NCBI GenBank assembly: GCA_900557355.1
Contig: USSR01000084.1
Span: 1-15,372 of the forward strand
Length of the DNA: 15,372 nucleotides
Origin: an uncultured Bacteroides sp.
GTDB taxonomy: Bacteria; Bacteroidota; Bacteroidia; Bacteroidales; Bacteroidaceae
Direction: 5' to 3'
Numbering within the stretch: position 1 is the stretch's first letter; each line of letters starts with the position of its first letter. The translations under genes were made by a program, and so were the position numbers. The notes under the pieces are model-generated. The model was not told the origin of the DNA and ran no database searches. It saw nothing but the letters and a program-made list of their open reading frames with translations. Below are positions 1 through 8,097 of this stretch, piece after piece.

Positions 1-61
1 GTTGGATAAACTGGAGGTTCCTCAACTGGCGGAAGCGCATGAAGTCGTATATCAGGTATAA
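1..61 (+). CDS. 3' end of an unidentified protein gene (partial)
   Basis: An open frame enters from the left edge in frame 2 and ends at TAA (59-61). It encodes a 19-residue tail, LDKLEVPQLAEAHEVVYQV. The acidic, helix-like composition reads as protein rather than random sequence. No family can be named from so short a piece. It is convergent with the GH32 gene, so it is probably not part of the PUL operon. That this is a real gene end is an inference from composition and the open frame alone. Confidence 0.4.
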   Translation, partial: LDKLEVPQLAEAHEVVYQV

Positions 62-206
62 GCAAAGATTTCTATACTATAGCTTTTTCAAGTCAACCGC
101 TAACTAACTGCAAACCATTTGCAGGACATTAAGGGAAAACTTCCTTTCTATTAATTATAAACTTCTAAAGGATAGGGAGGAAAGTTATTTCTCATTAGTT
201 GGAATC

Positions 207-250
207 TATAATTGCAAGTTCTGTTTTTATAAATGAAACTTGCAATTATA
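207..250. repeat. Perfect 14-bp inverted repeat, terminator-like
   Basis: TATAATTGCAAGTT at 207-220 is exactly complementary to AACTTGCAATTATA at 237-250, leaving a 16-nt loop. A second pairing is possible between GTTTTTATA (223-231) and TATAAAAAC (247-255). It would use part of the same right arm, so the two folds exclude each other. No U-tract follows on either strand, so a classical intrinsic terminator is not shown. The position after the plus-strand gene end fits termination or 3'-end protection. Confidence 0.5.
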
Positions 251-401
251 AAAACAAAGCTTCTAATTATATAAATGAAAGCTTTATTTATAGTTTACTG
301 TTAGTGCATTGCAAGTTTGGTATTGGCTAAATACAAATTTACTAGTAAGCAAAAGAAAGTTTATTATTAATAGATGAGCCGGTGCATTTATATGGATAGC
401 A

Positions 402-441
402 AACTTTCTCTTGCAACAAGCAACTGTGGCAAGAGAAAGTT
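402..441 (-). terminator. Hairpin 3' of the GH32 gene, candidate operon terminator
   Basis: AACTTTCTCTTGC (402-414) pairs perfectly with GCAAGAGAAAGTT (429-441) around a 14-nt loop. It starts 32 nt past the GH32 stop on the minus strand. Only a short TTT follows the stem there, so the U-tract is weak. A related single arm (GCAAAAGAAAGTTT) occurs near 349-362, suggesting partial duplication. It is the best candidate for the end of the PUL transcript. Confidence 0.45.
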
Positions 442-472
442 CATTTTAGAAGACTTATTGAATAACCTCATT

Positions 473-2122
473 TTAATTCCAAATGGATTTCACAGAAAAA
501 ATCTCCAGATTCTTTACGGCAATATTATTTCCCCAAAAGCGGATTCCATCCTGATTGTTGTTTGCTGCTTTTCTTCCCATTGAATAGGAATATATCCCTC
601 CGTCTATGAATACTTCGATGGAAGTTTTGTCTATGTAAATATCGGCTGTAAGTTCCATACTGTTTCTATCTTCGGGAGAATAAAACACACTGTTGATTGT
701 ATTTGCATTCATATCGTAATCTAAGATTCGCTGACCAAAAAGGTCAATGCCGGCACTTGTAGCATGAGATAGTTTGAAAGTCGTTTTGATTCTCAAAGTT
801 TCGGCATTGCGAAATTCTTTAAGATGATCGTTTGCTTTATCAGATGTCAAAGATGCCCATTTTTTCAAAGGAGTAAATAATTGCTTGGTTTCTTTAATCG
901 GATTACTGAATAGCCTAATTCCTTCTTTTGTTGTGTGAAGAGTTAATTCTGTGGGCAATAACATCATTCCATTAAAAGGCATACTTGGGTGTGAAATACG
1001 TCCCCAGGCAATTTGTATGCGACGCCCGTCACTGTTGGGTATATTAGTATATGTTTGTCCTGCATACAGACTTCCTTTGGTATAAAAATACTTTCCTGAT
1101 TCCGGGATAAATGTTTTGCCGTCAAATGAACCTAACATATATGTACCTGTAGCTCCATACATTACCCATTTTTTATTATTGGGATTTCCATCTACTGCCA
1201 ACTCAAAAAGTTCGGGACATTCCCAGAAACCTGTAACATGGCTTTCGTATTTCCAGCTTTTCAGGTCGGGCGAAGTGTATATGGAGTGTCCATCGCGTTC
1301 ATTCAATACCATTACCCAATGATTTCCGGAGGTATACCAGAATATTTTAGGATCCCGCGTGTCGTGACTGTTCCAGATATGTTTGGAGTCTATCACAGGA
1401 TTATTTGTATATTTTGTAAATGTGCGTCCTTTGTCGAGGCTATATGCAATACATTGTACTTGCTTGTCAGGTCCGGCGGCTGTATATGCAACAATCATAG
1501 CCGGAGTGTCTCCTTTATTGTAACCGGCAGTATTACCATAATCTATGACTGCCGAACCGGAGAACATTCCACCCAAATGATCGGGATATAAGGCATCTGT
1601 CAATTCTTCCCAATGTACCAAATCTTTGCTTACAGCATGTCCCCAATGCATATTTTCCCATTCTCGCTCGAAAGGATTATGCTGATAAAAAAGATGATAT
1701 TCTCCATCATAATATACAAGTCCGTTAGGATCATTGATCCAGCCTCTTTTGGTTGTAAAGTGAAATTGAGGACGGTTGTTCTCTTTATATAAGTTATCCT
1801 CTCCTTTAATATTGTCATCCTGATAGATGTTGCTTAATCCTTTTTCATTTCCTTCATAGCTGATTGTCAATGTTTTCCCTTTCAGATTGGAAACATCTTT
1901 AAATACCCAATAATCAGCTTCATCGGGAGCAAGGCGTATAACAACCGATAGGGCAGGTTGGCCTTTTACCTCAAAGGTCATTTTATGTCGGTCCTCTTTA
2001 TGAGAAACAGGGATATTTAAATATCTCTTATCGATTTTTATTTTGATTTCTCCTGCTGAAAGTGAATAGCCTATAAAAAGAAGAATATTGGCTAATATAG
2101 CTTTTTGAATAAGTAATTTCAT
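473..2122 (-). CDS. Glycoside hydrolase family 32 (levanase/inulinase/fructosidase type), periplasmic
   Basis: This 549-residue protein should hydrolyse beta-fructosyl linkages in fructans or fructo-oligosaccharides. Residues 1-23 form a type I signal peptide (hydrophobic ILANILLFIGYS, then LSA). There is no lipobox Cys, so a soluble periplasmic enzyme is predicted. Residues about 24-115 resemble the DUF4980 module often found ahead of Bacteroides GH32 domains. The GH32 five-bladed propeller follows with its three signature motifs: WINDPNG (128-134, nucleophile D131), RDP (256-258, transition-state stabiliser D257) and ECPELF (301-306, acid/base E301). A C-terminal beta-sandwich covers about 420-549. 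All catalytic residues are present. It is the last gene of the PUL, 200 bp after GH76, with a hairpin and a consensus -7 element in between, so it may be transcribed separately. Linkage preference (levan, inulin, sucrose) and endo or exo mode cannot be read from sequence; the periplasmic location favours exo action. Confidence 0.92.
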   Translation of the reverse strand: MKLLIQKAILANILLFIGYSLSAGEIKIKIDKRYLNIPVSHKEDRHKMTFEVKGQPALSVVIRLAPDEADYWVFKDVSNLKGKTLTISYEGNEKGLSNIYQDDNIKGEDNLYKENNRPQFHFTTKRGWINDPNGLVYYDGEYHLFYQHNPFEREWENMHWGHAVSKDLVHWEELTDALYPDHLGGMFSGSAVIDYGNTAGYNKGDTPAMIVAYTAAGPDKQVQCIAYSLDKGRTFTKYTNNPVIDSKHIWNSHDTRDPKIFWYTSGNHWVMVLNERDGHSIYTSPDLKSWKYESHVTGFWECPELFELAVDGNPNNKKWVMYGATGTYMLGSFDGKTFIPESGKYFYTKGSLYAGQTYTNIPNSDGRRIQIAWGRISHPSMPFNGMMLLPTELTLHTTKEGIRLFSNPIKETKQLFTPLKKWASLTSDKANDHLKEFRNAETLRIKTTFKLSHATSAGIDLFGQRILDYDMNANTINSVFYSPEDRNSMELTADIYIDKTSIEVFIDGGIYSYSMGRKAANNNQDGIRFWGNNIAVKNLEIFSVKSIWN

Positions 2123-2166
2123 GCTGTTTTTATATTATAACCTATTTGAATTTTTGGAATCACTGA

Positions 2167-2174
2167 CAAATATA
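2167..2174 (-). promoter_or_regulatory. Candidate -7 element for the GH32 gene
   Basis: Read on the minus strand the site is TATATTTG, a full match to the Bacteroides -7 consensus TAnnTTTG. It lies 45 nt upstream of the GH32 ATG, implying a 5' leader of roughly 35-40 nt. The -33 element is poor: about 20 nt upstream only TTACTG is seen, not TTTG. A hairpin with a U-rich tail sits just upstream, which strengthens the case for a separate start. Confidence 0.4.
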
Positions 2175-2221
2175 TGTGTTTTTGGGTCTTTTTCAGTAAG
2201 TTCCTCTATCTTTATAAAGAA

Positions 2222-2269
2222 AATCATTTGTGCCTTTTAATGAGACAGACATTAAAGGCACAAATGATT
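2222..2269 (-). terminator. Strong 20-bp hairpin with U-rich tail between GH76 and GH32
   Basis: The arm at 2222-2242 is complementary to 2250-2269 over 20 bp with one bulged T; the core is CATTTGTGCC pairing with GGCACAAATG. The loop is 7 nt. Read on the minus strand, the stem is followed by TTCTTTAT, a U-rich tail fitting an intrinsic terminator. It begins 54 nt after the GH76 stop. It would end or attenuate the main PUL transcript before GH32. Confidence 0.6.
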
Positions 2270-2322
2270 ATTATAATTTACCTATTGATTCCCTCATACA
2301 GGGATATATATATGAAACTTCT

Positions 2323-3519
2323 TTATTTCCGGTCTTTTACATTCGGAAAAGTTAGCATTAGTGCAGGAATACCGGAAGCTGTATAAGAAGACAGGGGTGA
2401 TGTTGATAATGGAGCTCGCTCCAAGAACTTATTAGTCAGATTTCGTTCCTTGTCACGATTTTTCCAGCCAAGATTGATGCTGCGTTCTATGTATTCGGTG
2501 TATTGGGTTTGCCCGCAATCATTAATTAAAATAGGTATATATTGGGCTAAGATGGCATTATAAATACCTTTTTCGTCTGTTAATTCTTCTTGAGATGGAT
2601 TACCTTCCGGCCTTAAAACTTTATTTGCTGTTGACTTCTTTGCTATAATATAATCCATAGCGGCTTTTGCATGATTTAGATAAGTCTGATCTTTCGTCAC
2701 AAGATAAAGCATGGCTGCAGAGCCCATGCAAGTGGCTTGGTTATAAACAAGCATTGTCCAAGCGGCATCAGCATTTCCATCATGTTTAGAGTCTGCTACT
2801 GCACCTGTTACCGGATTGAATAAATTTTCCGAAGCCCATTTATAAACGGTTTTTGCTTTTTCCAGATACTCGGAGTTGTTTGTAGCCTTATATAACTCCA
2901 TTGCAGCTATGATAGTTGGATAGTTGATGCATGCCATTTTCCCTGTACGACCAAATTTCCAGTCCCAGTACATGCCCCCGCTGTTCGGATCGAACGAACC
3001 TTTATCCAAAGGATGTCCTCCTTCTGATTGTGGCTTTCCATTCCATACTCTATAAAACCCATCTTCTGATATTTTCAGGTATTTATCATCTTTGGTCAAC
3101 AAGTATGCACGTGCTAACGAACCGACCCACCACATCATATCGTCATATAAATCCCAGTGGGAGTAATCATACCAATCGAATGTAAACTCATTAGAACATC
3201 CCTCGAAATGCCTTTCCATCAGGTCCATATATTTTTTATCACCTGTGAGTTTATAGGCGTTTATCGTCATATCAAACATCATGGCTTGTGTCCAACCTAC
3301 GGCAATCTCCGATGTTCCACTTCCTGCATCTCTACGATAAACTTGGCGGGAATCTTGGAATAAGTACTCATTAAACGAATCGTATGCTGTAATTACATCA
3401 CTGTATGTAAATCCTTTATCACCGGAATTGTTGTTTTCATTGGCATCTGAATCGGAACACCCGAATAACATGGCCCCTAATATCCAACTGAAAACGATGA
3501 TTATTTTATTTTTATTCAT
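2323..3519 (-). CDS. Glycoside hydrolase family 76 lipoprotein (endo-alpha-1,6-mannanase family)
   Basis: The 398-residue product starts at the ATG at 3519, which gives a clean lipoprotein signal (MNKNKIIIVFSWILGAMLFGC, lipidated C21). A longer frame to 3591 exists, but its first codons run through a perfect intergenic hairpin and would bury the signal peptide. The body is an (alpha/alpha)6-barrel type protein. The GH76 hallmark is DLYDDMMWW at about 123-131, with the adjacent acidic pair D126/D127 expected to be catalytic. Family features such as the GWTQAMMFDM and NYPTIIAAMELY helices are also visible. GH76 enzymes characterised in Bacteroides cleave alpha-1,6-mannan backbones, for example of yeast mannan. 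A short acidic, Asn-rich linker after the Cys is typical of surface-exposed Bacteroidota lipoproteins. Its neighbour GH32 acts on fructans, so the shared substrate is unclear. Confidence 0.85.
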   Translation of the reverse strand: MNKNKIIIVFSWILGAMLFGCSDSDANENNNSGDKGFTYSDVITAYDSFNEYLFQDSRQVYRRDAGSGTSEIAVGWTQAMMFDMTINAYKLTGDKKYMDLMERHFEGCSNEFTFDWYDYSHWDLYDDMMWWVGSLARAYLLTKDDKYLKISEDGFYRVWNGKPQSEGGHPLDKGSFDPNSGGMYWDWKFGRTGKMACINYPTIIAAMELYKATNNSEYLEKAKTVYKWASENLFNPVTGAVADSKHDGNADAAWTMLVYNQATCMGSAAMLYLVTKDQTYLNHAKAAMDYIIAKKSTANKVLRPEGNPSQEELTDEKGIYNAILAQYIPILINDCGQTQYTEYIERSINLGWKNRDKERNLTNKFLERAPLSTSPLSSYTASGIPALMLTFPNVKDRK

Positions 3520-3547
3520 AACTTGTTTTTTATACATGAAATTTATG

Positions 3548-3587
3548 AAAGAGGTTATCCACGTAAGGATAAGAGGATAACCTCTTT
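3548..3587 (-). repeat. Perfect 13-bp hairpin between DUF3823 and GH76 genes
   Basis: AAAGAGGTTATCC (3548-3560) pairs exactly with GGATAACCTCTTT (3575-3587) across a 14-nt loop. It begins 28 nt after the DUF3823 stop and ends 29 nt before the GH76 ATG. The minus-strand side ends in TTT followed by C, so only a short U-tract exists. Partial termination, or an RNA stability boundary separating binding-protein expression from enzyme expression, is plausible. Confidence 0.55.
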
Positions 3588-3614
3588 TCAAAATAGGATT
3601 GTTTTAATCTATAA

Positions 3615-4421
3615 TTACGGAACTAAGACTTCCATCGGTTCACTGTAATTCCAGCGACGGACACTTTCTGTTTCGTAGTTTATACGGGCAGCTGCTCGTA
3701 TAAATACTGTTCTGCCTGAAGGTATTGTACCGTTGGATTTGATGGTAACTTCCGTTCCAAAAAGAGGTTCAAAGTCTGCTCCAGTGTACTCTATCTTATT
3801 AGACCAACGATCGTCTCGTGCTCTATATCCAACAGTTGAAGAATAACTCACAAATAGTTGTATGTCAGTCATATTCAAAAAGCTGTCTTTATATTCTCCT
3901 AGAGGTTCAATCTTTTCTTTGAAAATCTCCTTGCTAACACCTCTCGTTACTTTGACTTTTGCTGTTATTTTGCCATTGCTGATTGTCGGCTCACCTATGA
4001 GGACTACTTTCAAGAAAGGTTCTACTTCAAAACGTACTTTTGTTATGCCTGATATTTCTTTCTCTATCGTTTCATCAGCTAAAGGCACTCCATAGTTATC
4101 TTCTCGCACTAGGGGTATGAATGGACCATCAATACGGATATTGTATGTGCCTTTGAATAATTTTGTATGCTGGAATGTGCCATCGGGCATACAATAAAAA
4201 TCTGGGTTGTGCTGAACATTATCACCCCAACTGAGTTCAGTCAAGCGCACACGAATACCTTCACTGCCTTGGTCGGTCAGCACTTTTTCTCCTGTAGCTA
4301 CATCTACTACTTCACCTTGCAATGTTTCCGCTGGTTCATCATAATTGTCAACGCTGAACATGTCACAGGAACCGAAAGTGAACAGTGCACATAATAAGGT
4401 ACAAAATGTTATCTTTTTCAT
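3615..4421 (-). CDS. DUF3823 family lipoprotein, putative surface glycan-binding protein
   Basis: A 268-residue lipoprotein: MKKITFCTLLCALFTFGSC is a type II signal with C19 as the lipidated residue. The N-terminal half (about 30-125) is a beta-rich, transthyretin-like module (GEVVDVATGEKV...FKGTYNIRIDGPFIP), and the second half (about 125-268) is another beta domain. This matches DUF3823 proteins, which commonly follow susD in Bacteroides PULs and hold the place of SusE/SusF-like glycan binders. It starts 40 nt after the susD stop with no intervening signal, so co-transcription is expected. Binding function is inferred from family and position; no binding residues can be pointed out. Confidence 0.8.
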   Translation of the reverse strand: MKKITFCTLLCALFTFGSCDMFSVDNYDEPAETLQGEVVDVATGEKVLTDQGSEGIRVRLTELSWGDNVQHNPDFYCMPDGTFQHTKLFKGTYNIRIDGPFIPLVREDNYGVPLADETIEKEISGITKVRFEVEPFLKVVLIGEPTISNGKITAKVKVTRGVSKEIFKEKIEPLGEYKDSFLNMTDIQLFVSYSSTVGYRARDDRWSNKIEYTGADFEPLFGTEVTIKSNGTIPSGRTVFIRAAARINYETESVRRWNYSEPMEVLVP

Positions 4422-4461
4422 ATTCTATGTTTCTTAATTAGTTTTTTATATCACTTATCTT

Positions 4462-6516
4462 TTATCGGTTAGGCTGCTGATCGATTAGCGGACTCTTCGT
4501 TACTTCTCCACCCGGTATTCCGAAGTAGTAGTCAATAGTACTGTAGTCAGCAGTTCTGTTTGAAGTCCATTGGAAACGAGCGTCAAAGAAGTATTTACCA
4601 GCTTGCGTTGAGAAGAATGGATATAATCCACGGAAACGGTAGCGGGAATTACTGCTAAACTTATCTTTATCTCTTGTTTCACCCCAGAATCCGCTTCTAT
4701 TATTGTAGTCTTGTACACGCCAACGACGCAAATCCCATTTAGTCTTATGTTCAAAGGCTAATTCTTTACGACGTTCTTTCCGTACGATGTCACGTCCTCC
4801 TTCTGTAGCTGTCAGGTTACTTGTCAACAGAGTAGCTCCTGCACGTTCACGGATATCATTTACCGCTTTGGTTGCCAGCTGGAGAAGATTTTCTCCATCG
4901 GGAGATGTTACTCCGGCTAAAGATAACTCTATTGCTGCTTCGGCCGCATTGAGCAGAACTTCAGCATAACGCATCAATATAAAAGGTTGTGCTGATTTTC
5001 CTTCGCCTGCTGCAAACGATGGATCTGGGTTTAGCCATTTACGTCCATAAAATCCGGTTATTGCCGATTCTCCCTGGTCATAGAACGGACCATTTTCTCC
5101 GCCTGCAGTCATATCTTTACCTTCATATTTTACAACTTCCTGATTTTCCATCTTAGGACTGAGATATAATGTTTTGGGCTTGCCGGTATATGCATTTAAA
5201 TCCTGATAGTGAGTATCGGCATTGGCAAAAGAGTAATCATTGAAAAAAGGTTTGATTGGAGTTGCTCCGGTATATATTCCCGCTCTGATTTCAATTTCTC
5301 TACCCTTAAACATATCACCGGGGAAGATCACATAGGCACGTAAGCGAGGTTCCGCATTTTTAAAGAAATCCATCGGTGTATTAAACAGCAGATAGTTGCC
5401 ATCAGTGTTGGAAGCACCGTCAGTTACTTTCATTGTTCCATCAGCATAATGTTCGAAGCCATCAAATAATTCTACAAAATCAAGAGTCGGACACGTTTCA
5501 GATGATAGCGGAGCGCGGAATATTAGTGGAGCACTGTAAGCGTCATATCCGTGTGTGATGGTTGGATATATGTATTTTCTTACATATATATTTTCCGGAC
5601 TAGTCAGATCGCTAAACATATCTACCATATTCTGATATTGGGCTTCTTTATCGTTTGCAGCCCATTTTTTCTTATACAGATCATAACCGCCATTTATCAT
5701 TACTTCACGGGCTGCTTTATAAGCCTCTGTAAAATATTTTTTAGATACGTCTTCCCACCGGCTCTCGTCGAATCCGATAACACGTACACCGGTTTTGCGT
5801 CCTAATCCTGTAAGACGTCCCTGAACTTTCTCATTATATTTAGCAACGGACCCTGCGTATAGCATCGCTTCGGATTTGAATGCTAATGCGATGTATTTAC
5901 TTGAATAGCCATCCTTTAACGGTTTGTTACTTAACAGTGATATGGCTGTGTCAAAGTCAGATAACACCTGGTTCCATGTCTCTTCCTCCGACGAACGGGG
6001 AACTTCCAGCGTACTTTCATCAGCCGGGTATTGTATTACTCTTGTAACTAACGGCACACCACCATAGCGCTTTGCCATTGTGTAAAAGACAAAAGCTCTT
6101 ACGAAATAAGCCTCACCCATATAGTGATTATAAACATTACCAGCAAAGTTATCTGCGTATTTCGGCAGGTTTTCAATTAGAAAGTTGGCATCACGCAACA
6201 AAGGAAATGATTTTCCCCAATATTGAGTATCTTCACCTGTGAAGGTTTTGCAGATGTCATCTCTGCCAACAGCCTCACCTGTGCCTTCAATACCCATTGC
6301 ACCTAGCCAGGAACTGAAATTGAATCCCCATCTTGCCATATATTTAAAATCCTCGAAAGGCATATTACTGTACATTCGTGCCATGTAAATATCCATTCCC
6401 GATTCACTTCCTATTAAGTCTTTATCGGTAATGAGATTCTTGGGGGCAATATCCAGATCATTGCAACCACTGAATAATAGGAGACTAAACAATGATAATA
6501 TAAATATCTTTTTCAT
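4462..6516 (-). CDS. SusD/RagB-family outer-membrane lipoprotein
   Basis: A 684-residue SusD homologue that should sit over the SusC barrel as a glycan-binding lid. The signal peptide MKKIFILSLFSLLLFSGC gives lipidated C18. The N-terminal TPR-like helices include the HYMGEAYFVRAFVFYTMAKRYGG region typical of SusD. The C-terminal family motif spans about 579-599 (RKERRKELAFE...WDLRRW). It is somewhat longer than many SusD proteins, with extra sequence in the middle (about 250-480), where ligand specificity loops usually vary. It begins 36 nt after the susC stop, as expected for a susC-susD pair. The gene is intact although its partner susC is interrupted. Confidence 0.93.
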   Translation of the reverse strand: MKKIFILSLFSLLLFSGCNDLDIAPKNLITDKDLIGSESGMDIYMARMYSNMPFEDFKYMARWGFNFSSWLGAMGIEGTGEAVGRDDICKTFTGEDTQYWGKSFPLLRDANFLIENLPKYADNFAGNVYNHYMGEAYFVRAFVFYTMAKRYGGVPLVTRVIQYPADESTLEVPRSSEEETWNQVLSDFDTAISLLSNKPLKDGYSSKYIALAFKSEAMLYAGSVAKYNEKVQGRLTGLGRKTGVRVIGFDESRWEDVSKKYFTEAYKAAREVMINGGYDLYKKKWAANDKEAQYQNMVDMFSDLTSPENIYVRKYIYPTITHGYDAYSAPLIFRAPLSSETCPTLDFVELFDGFEHYADGTMKVTDGASNTDGNYLLFNTPMDFFKNAEPRLRAYVIFPGDMFKGREIEIRAGIYTGATPIKPFFNDYSFANADTHYQDLNAYTGKPKTLYLSPKMENQEVVKYEGKDMTAGGENGPFYDQGESAITGFYGRKWLNPDPSFAAGEGKSAQPFILMRYAEVLLNAAEAAIELSLAGVTSPDGENLLQLATKAVNDIRERAGATLLTSNLTATEGGRDIVRKERRKELAFEHKTKWDLRRWRVQDYNNRSGFWGETRDKDKFSSNSRYRFRGLYPFFSTQAGKYFFDARFQWTSNRTADYSTIDYYFGIPGGEVTKSPLIDQQPNR

Positions 6517-6552
6517 ATAGATAATATTTTAAATTATTTTTTATTCAAAACC

Positions 6553-8097
6553 TTAGAAAGAAAGAGACATTCCTACTGTATAGGTTTTGTTTAACGGATA
6601 CATTCTACCCAAATCGTCGTCAGGATGTTCCGGGTCGACAAATTTCACGCCTGTTATTGTAAACAGGTTGTAGGCATTGGCAAATATGCGAAGGTTCATG
6701 GTCGACAAAGCTTTTATCCGAGGAAGGGTATAGCCAATTTCTATACTCTTAAGACGTAAATAAGCTGTGCTGACGCGATTGAATTCAGAGTTCCCTTTTG
6801 GATAATGGCCCGTATATCCATAGTGACCGCTTACCCATTTAGTCTTCGGATCGTAGGGGTCAGCCAGAGGGTCTGTCGGATGCCAACGATCGAGGAATTG
6901 CTCCAAAGCACCTCCGCCATTTTCACCCCATATATTATATAAAGGTTCTTTATATTCCATTGAACCGAGGGCAGAACCTTGAAATAATATGTTCAGATCA
7001 AAATTCTTATACGCGAAGTCCAAATTCAAACTGTTATTTAACCAAGGTGTTTGATCGAATGCAAAAGGATGTTCATCTTGACCATTGATTTCACCATCTC
7101 CATTCCAGTCTACATACTTGTAATCTCCAGGGAGTATATCTCTGTCTTTATAAATAGGGTATGTCCAGATGTCATTCCAATCAGTGTAACGTCCTGCTGA
7201 ATTATAACCGAATTGAACGCCTTGATAACGGTTGTTTAAATTATCGTTGCGCCATCTGTCATAAGAACTGGACCAAGGACCTTTATCGACTGCAGTCATG
7301 TGTTTTCTACGAGTAATAGTACCTATTGCTTTTACCTTATAAGAAAAATCTCCTATTTTATTCCGGTGTGTAAGCTCCAGGTCTATACCAAATTGACGGT
7401 CGCTGTTAACGTTCTCTAATGGAGCTTCAGCGCCTATAACTGTTGGTAAATCTCCGCTACTACGGGCAAACATATTTTTGCGGCGGCGGGCGAAATAGGC
7501 AATCACAAAAACAAAAAAAACAACCCACCTTTCAAAGTCTACACCAATGTCGAATGTTCTTGATTCGTACCATGAGATACCTTCATTAGGAAGAGGTTTC
7601 GGTGAGGCGGCATAAACGAATTTATCACCAAAAACAAATCCCGGAGCGTAATGATTATAATACCCTTTTTCAGCGTTTTCGCCGGTAGCAGGATAATTAT
7701 ATCCTTGTGCCCATTCATAATTCCAATTATTACTTAAATCATCTCCTAATACACCATAGCTGGCACGTACCTTCAACTGATTCACAAAAGAAAGAGCAGA
7801 TATTGATTTGAAAAACGGCTCTTCAGAGATACGCCATCCTGCTGATATGGAAGGGAAGAACCCCCATTTATGCCCTTTGGCAAATTTGGAAGATCCATCA
7901 TAACGGAATTGAGCTTCAAGTAGATAACGGCTTCCATACGCATAATTCACTCTACCTATTAATGCCGAATTAGCTTCTTCATACAGATCGGAGTTACCTG
8001 AATACATTCCACCTTGTTGGGCAGTGTCTTCGCCTACAAAAAGATATGGAACGCTGAAAGCCAGATTACGTTGAGCATAGAAGTTATCTCCCTGACG
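6553..8097 (-). CDS. C-terminal part of SusC-type transporter (beta-barrel)
   Basis: This half carries most of the barrel strands: aromatic-rich amphipathic segments such as YLLEAQFRYDGSSKFAKGHKW, the SYGVLGDD turn, the SNSEFNRVSTAYLRLKSIEIGYTLP-like region near the end, and the terminal strand. The first internal ATG (8007) could start a 484-residue frame. That product would lack a signal peptide, plug and early strands and could not insert in the outer membrane. One stretch (7482-7530) encodes RWVVFFVFVIAYFARRR, a run of hydrophobic residues with no alternation, unusual for a barrel strand. It coincides with A/T homopolymers. Confidence 0.7.
   Translation of the reverse strand, partial: RQGDNFYAQRNLAFSVPYLFVGEDTAQQGGMYSGNSDLYEEANSALIGRVNYAYGSRYLLEAQFRYDGSSKFAKGHKWGFFPSISAGWRISEEPFFKSISALSFVNQLKVRASYGVLGDDLSNNWNYEWAQGYNYPATGENAEKGYYNHYAPGFVFGDKFVYAASPKPLPNEGISWYESRTFDIGVDFERWVVFFVFVIAYFARRRKNMFARSSGDLPTVIGAEAPLENVNSDRQFGIDLELTHRNKIGDFSYKVKAIGTITRRKHMTAVDKGPWSSSYDRWRNDNLNNRYQGVQFGYNSAGRYTDWNDIWTYPIYKDRDILPGDYKYVDWNGDGEINGQDEHPFAFDQTPWLNNSLNLDFAYKNFDLNILFQGSALGSMEYKEPLYNIWGENGGGALEQFLDRWHPTDPLADPYDPKTKWVSGHYGYTGHYPKGNSEFNRVSTAYLRLKSIEIGYTLPRIKALSTMNLRIFANAYNLFTITGVKFVDPEHPDDDLGRMYPLNKTYTVGMSLSF

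Larger units (their letters stand above)
62..472. other. Convergent intergenic region rich in inverted repeats
   Basis: No convincing gene lies here. The small plus-strand frame at 374-583 overlaps the GH32 3' end and has no protein-like features. The region carries two perfect inverted repeats (207-250 and 402-441). It also has a weaker pair of AAAGCTT-type arms around 256-285 and repeated words such as ATTGCAAGTT (211-220 and again near 309). It separates two convergent genes, so transcription termination in both directions is its most likely job. Confidence 0.6.

Noticed and set aside
374..583. Plus-strand open frame of 69 codons
   Set aside because: It overlaps the GH32 3' end and the adjacent hairpin on the other strand, and its translation shows no domain or signal peptide.
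1238..1591. Plus-strand open frame of 117 codons inside the GH32 gene
   Set aside because: It is antisense to the conserved GH32 catalytic region; the minus-strand frame fully explains the sequence.
3520..3591. Longer GH76 start at 3591
   Set aside because: It would translate through a perfect 13-bp hairpin and place 24 residues before a clear lipoprotein signal peptide; the ATG at 3519 is preferred.
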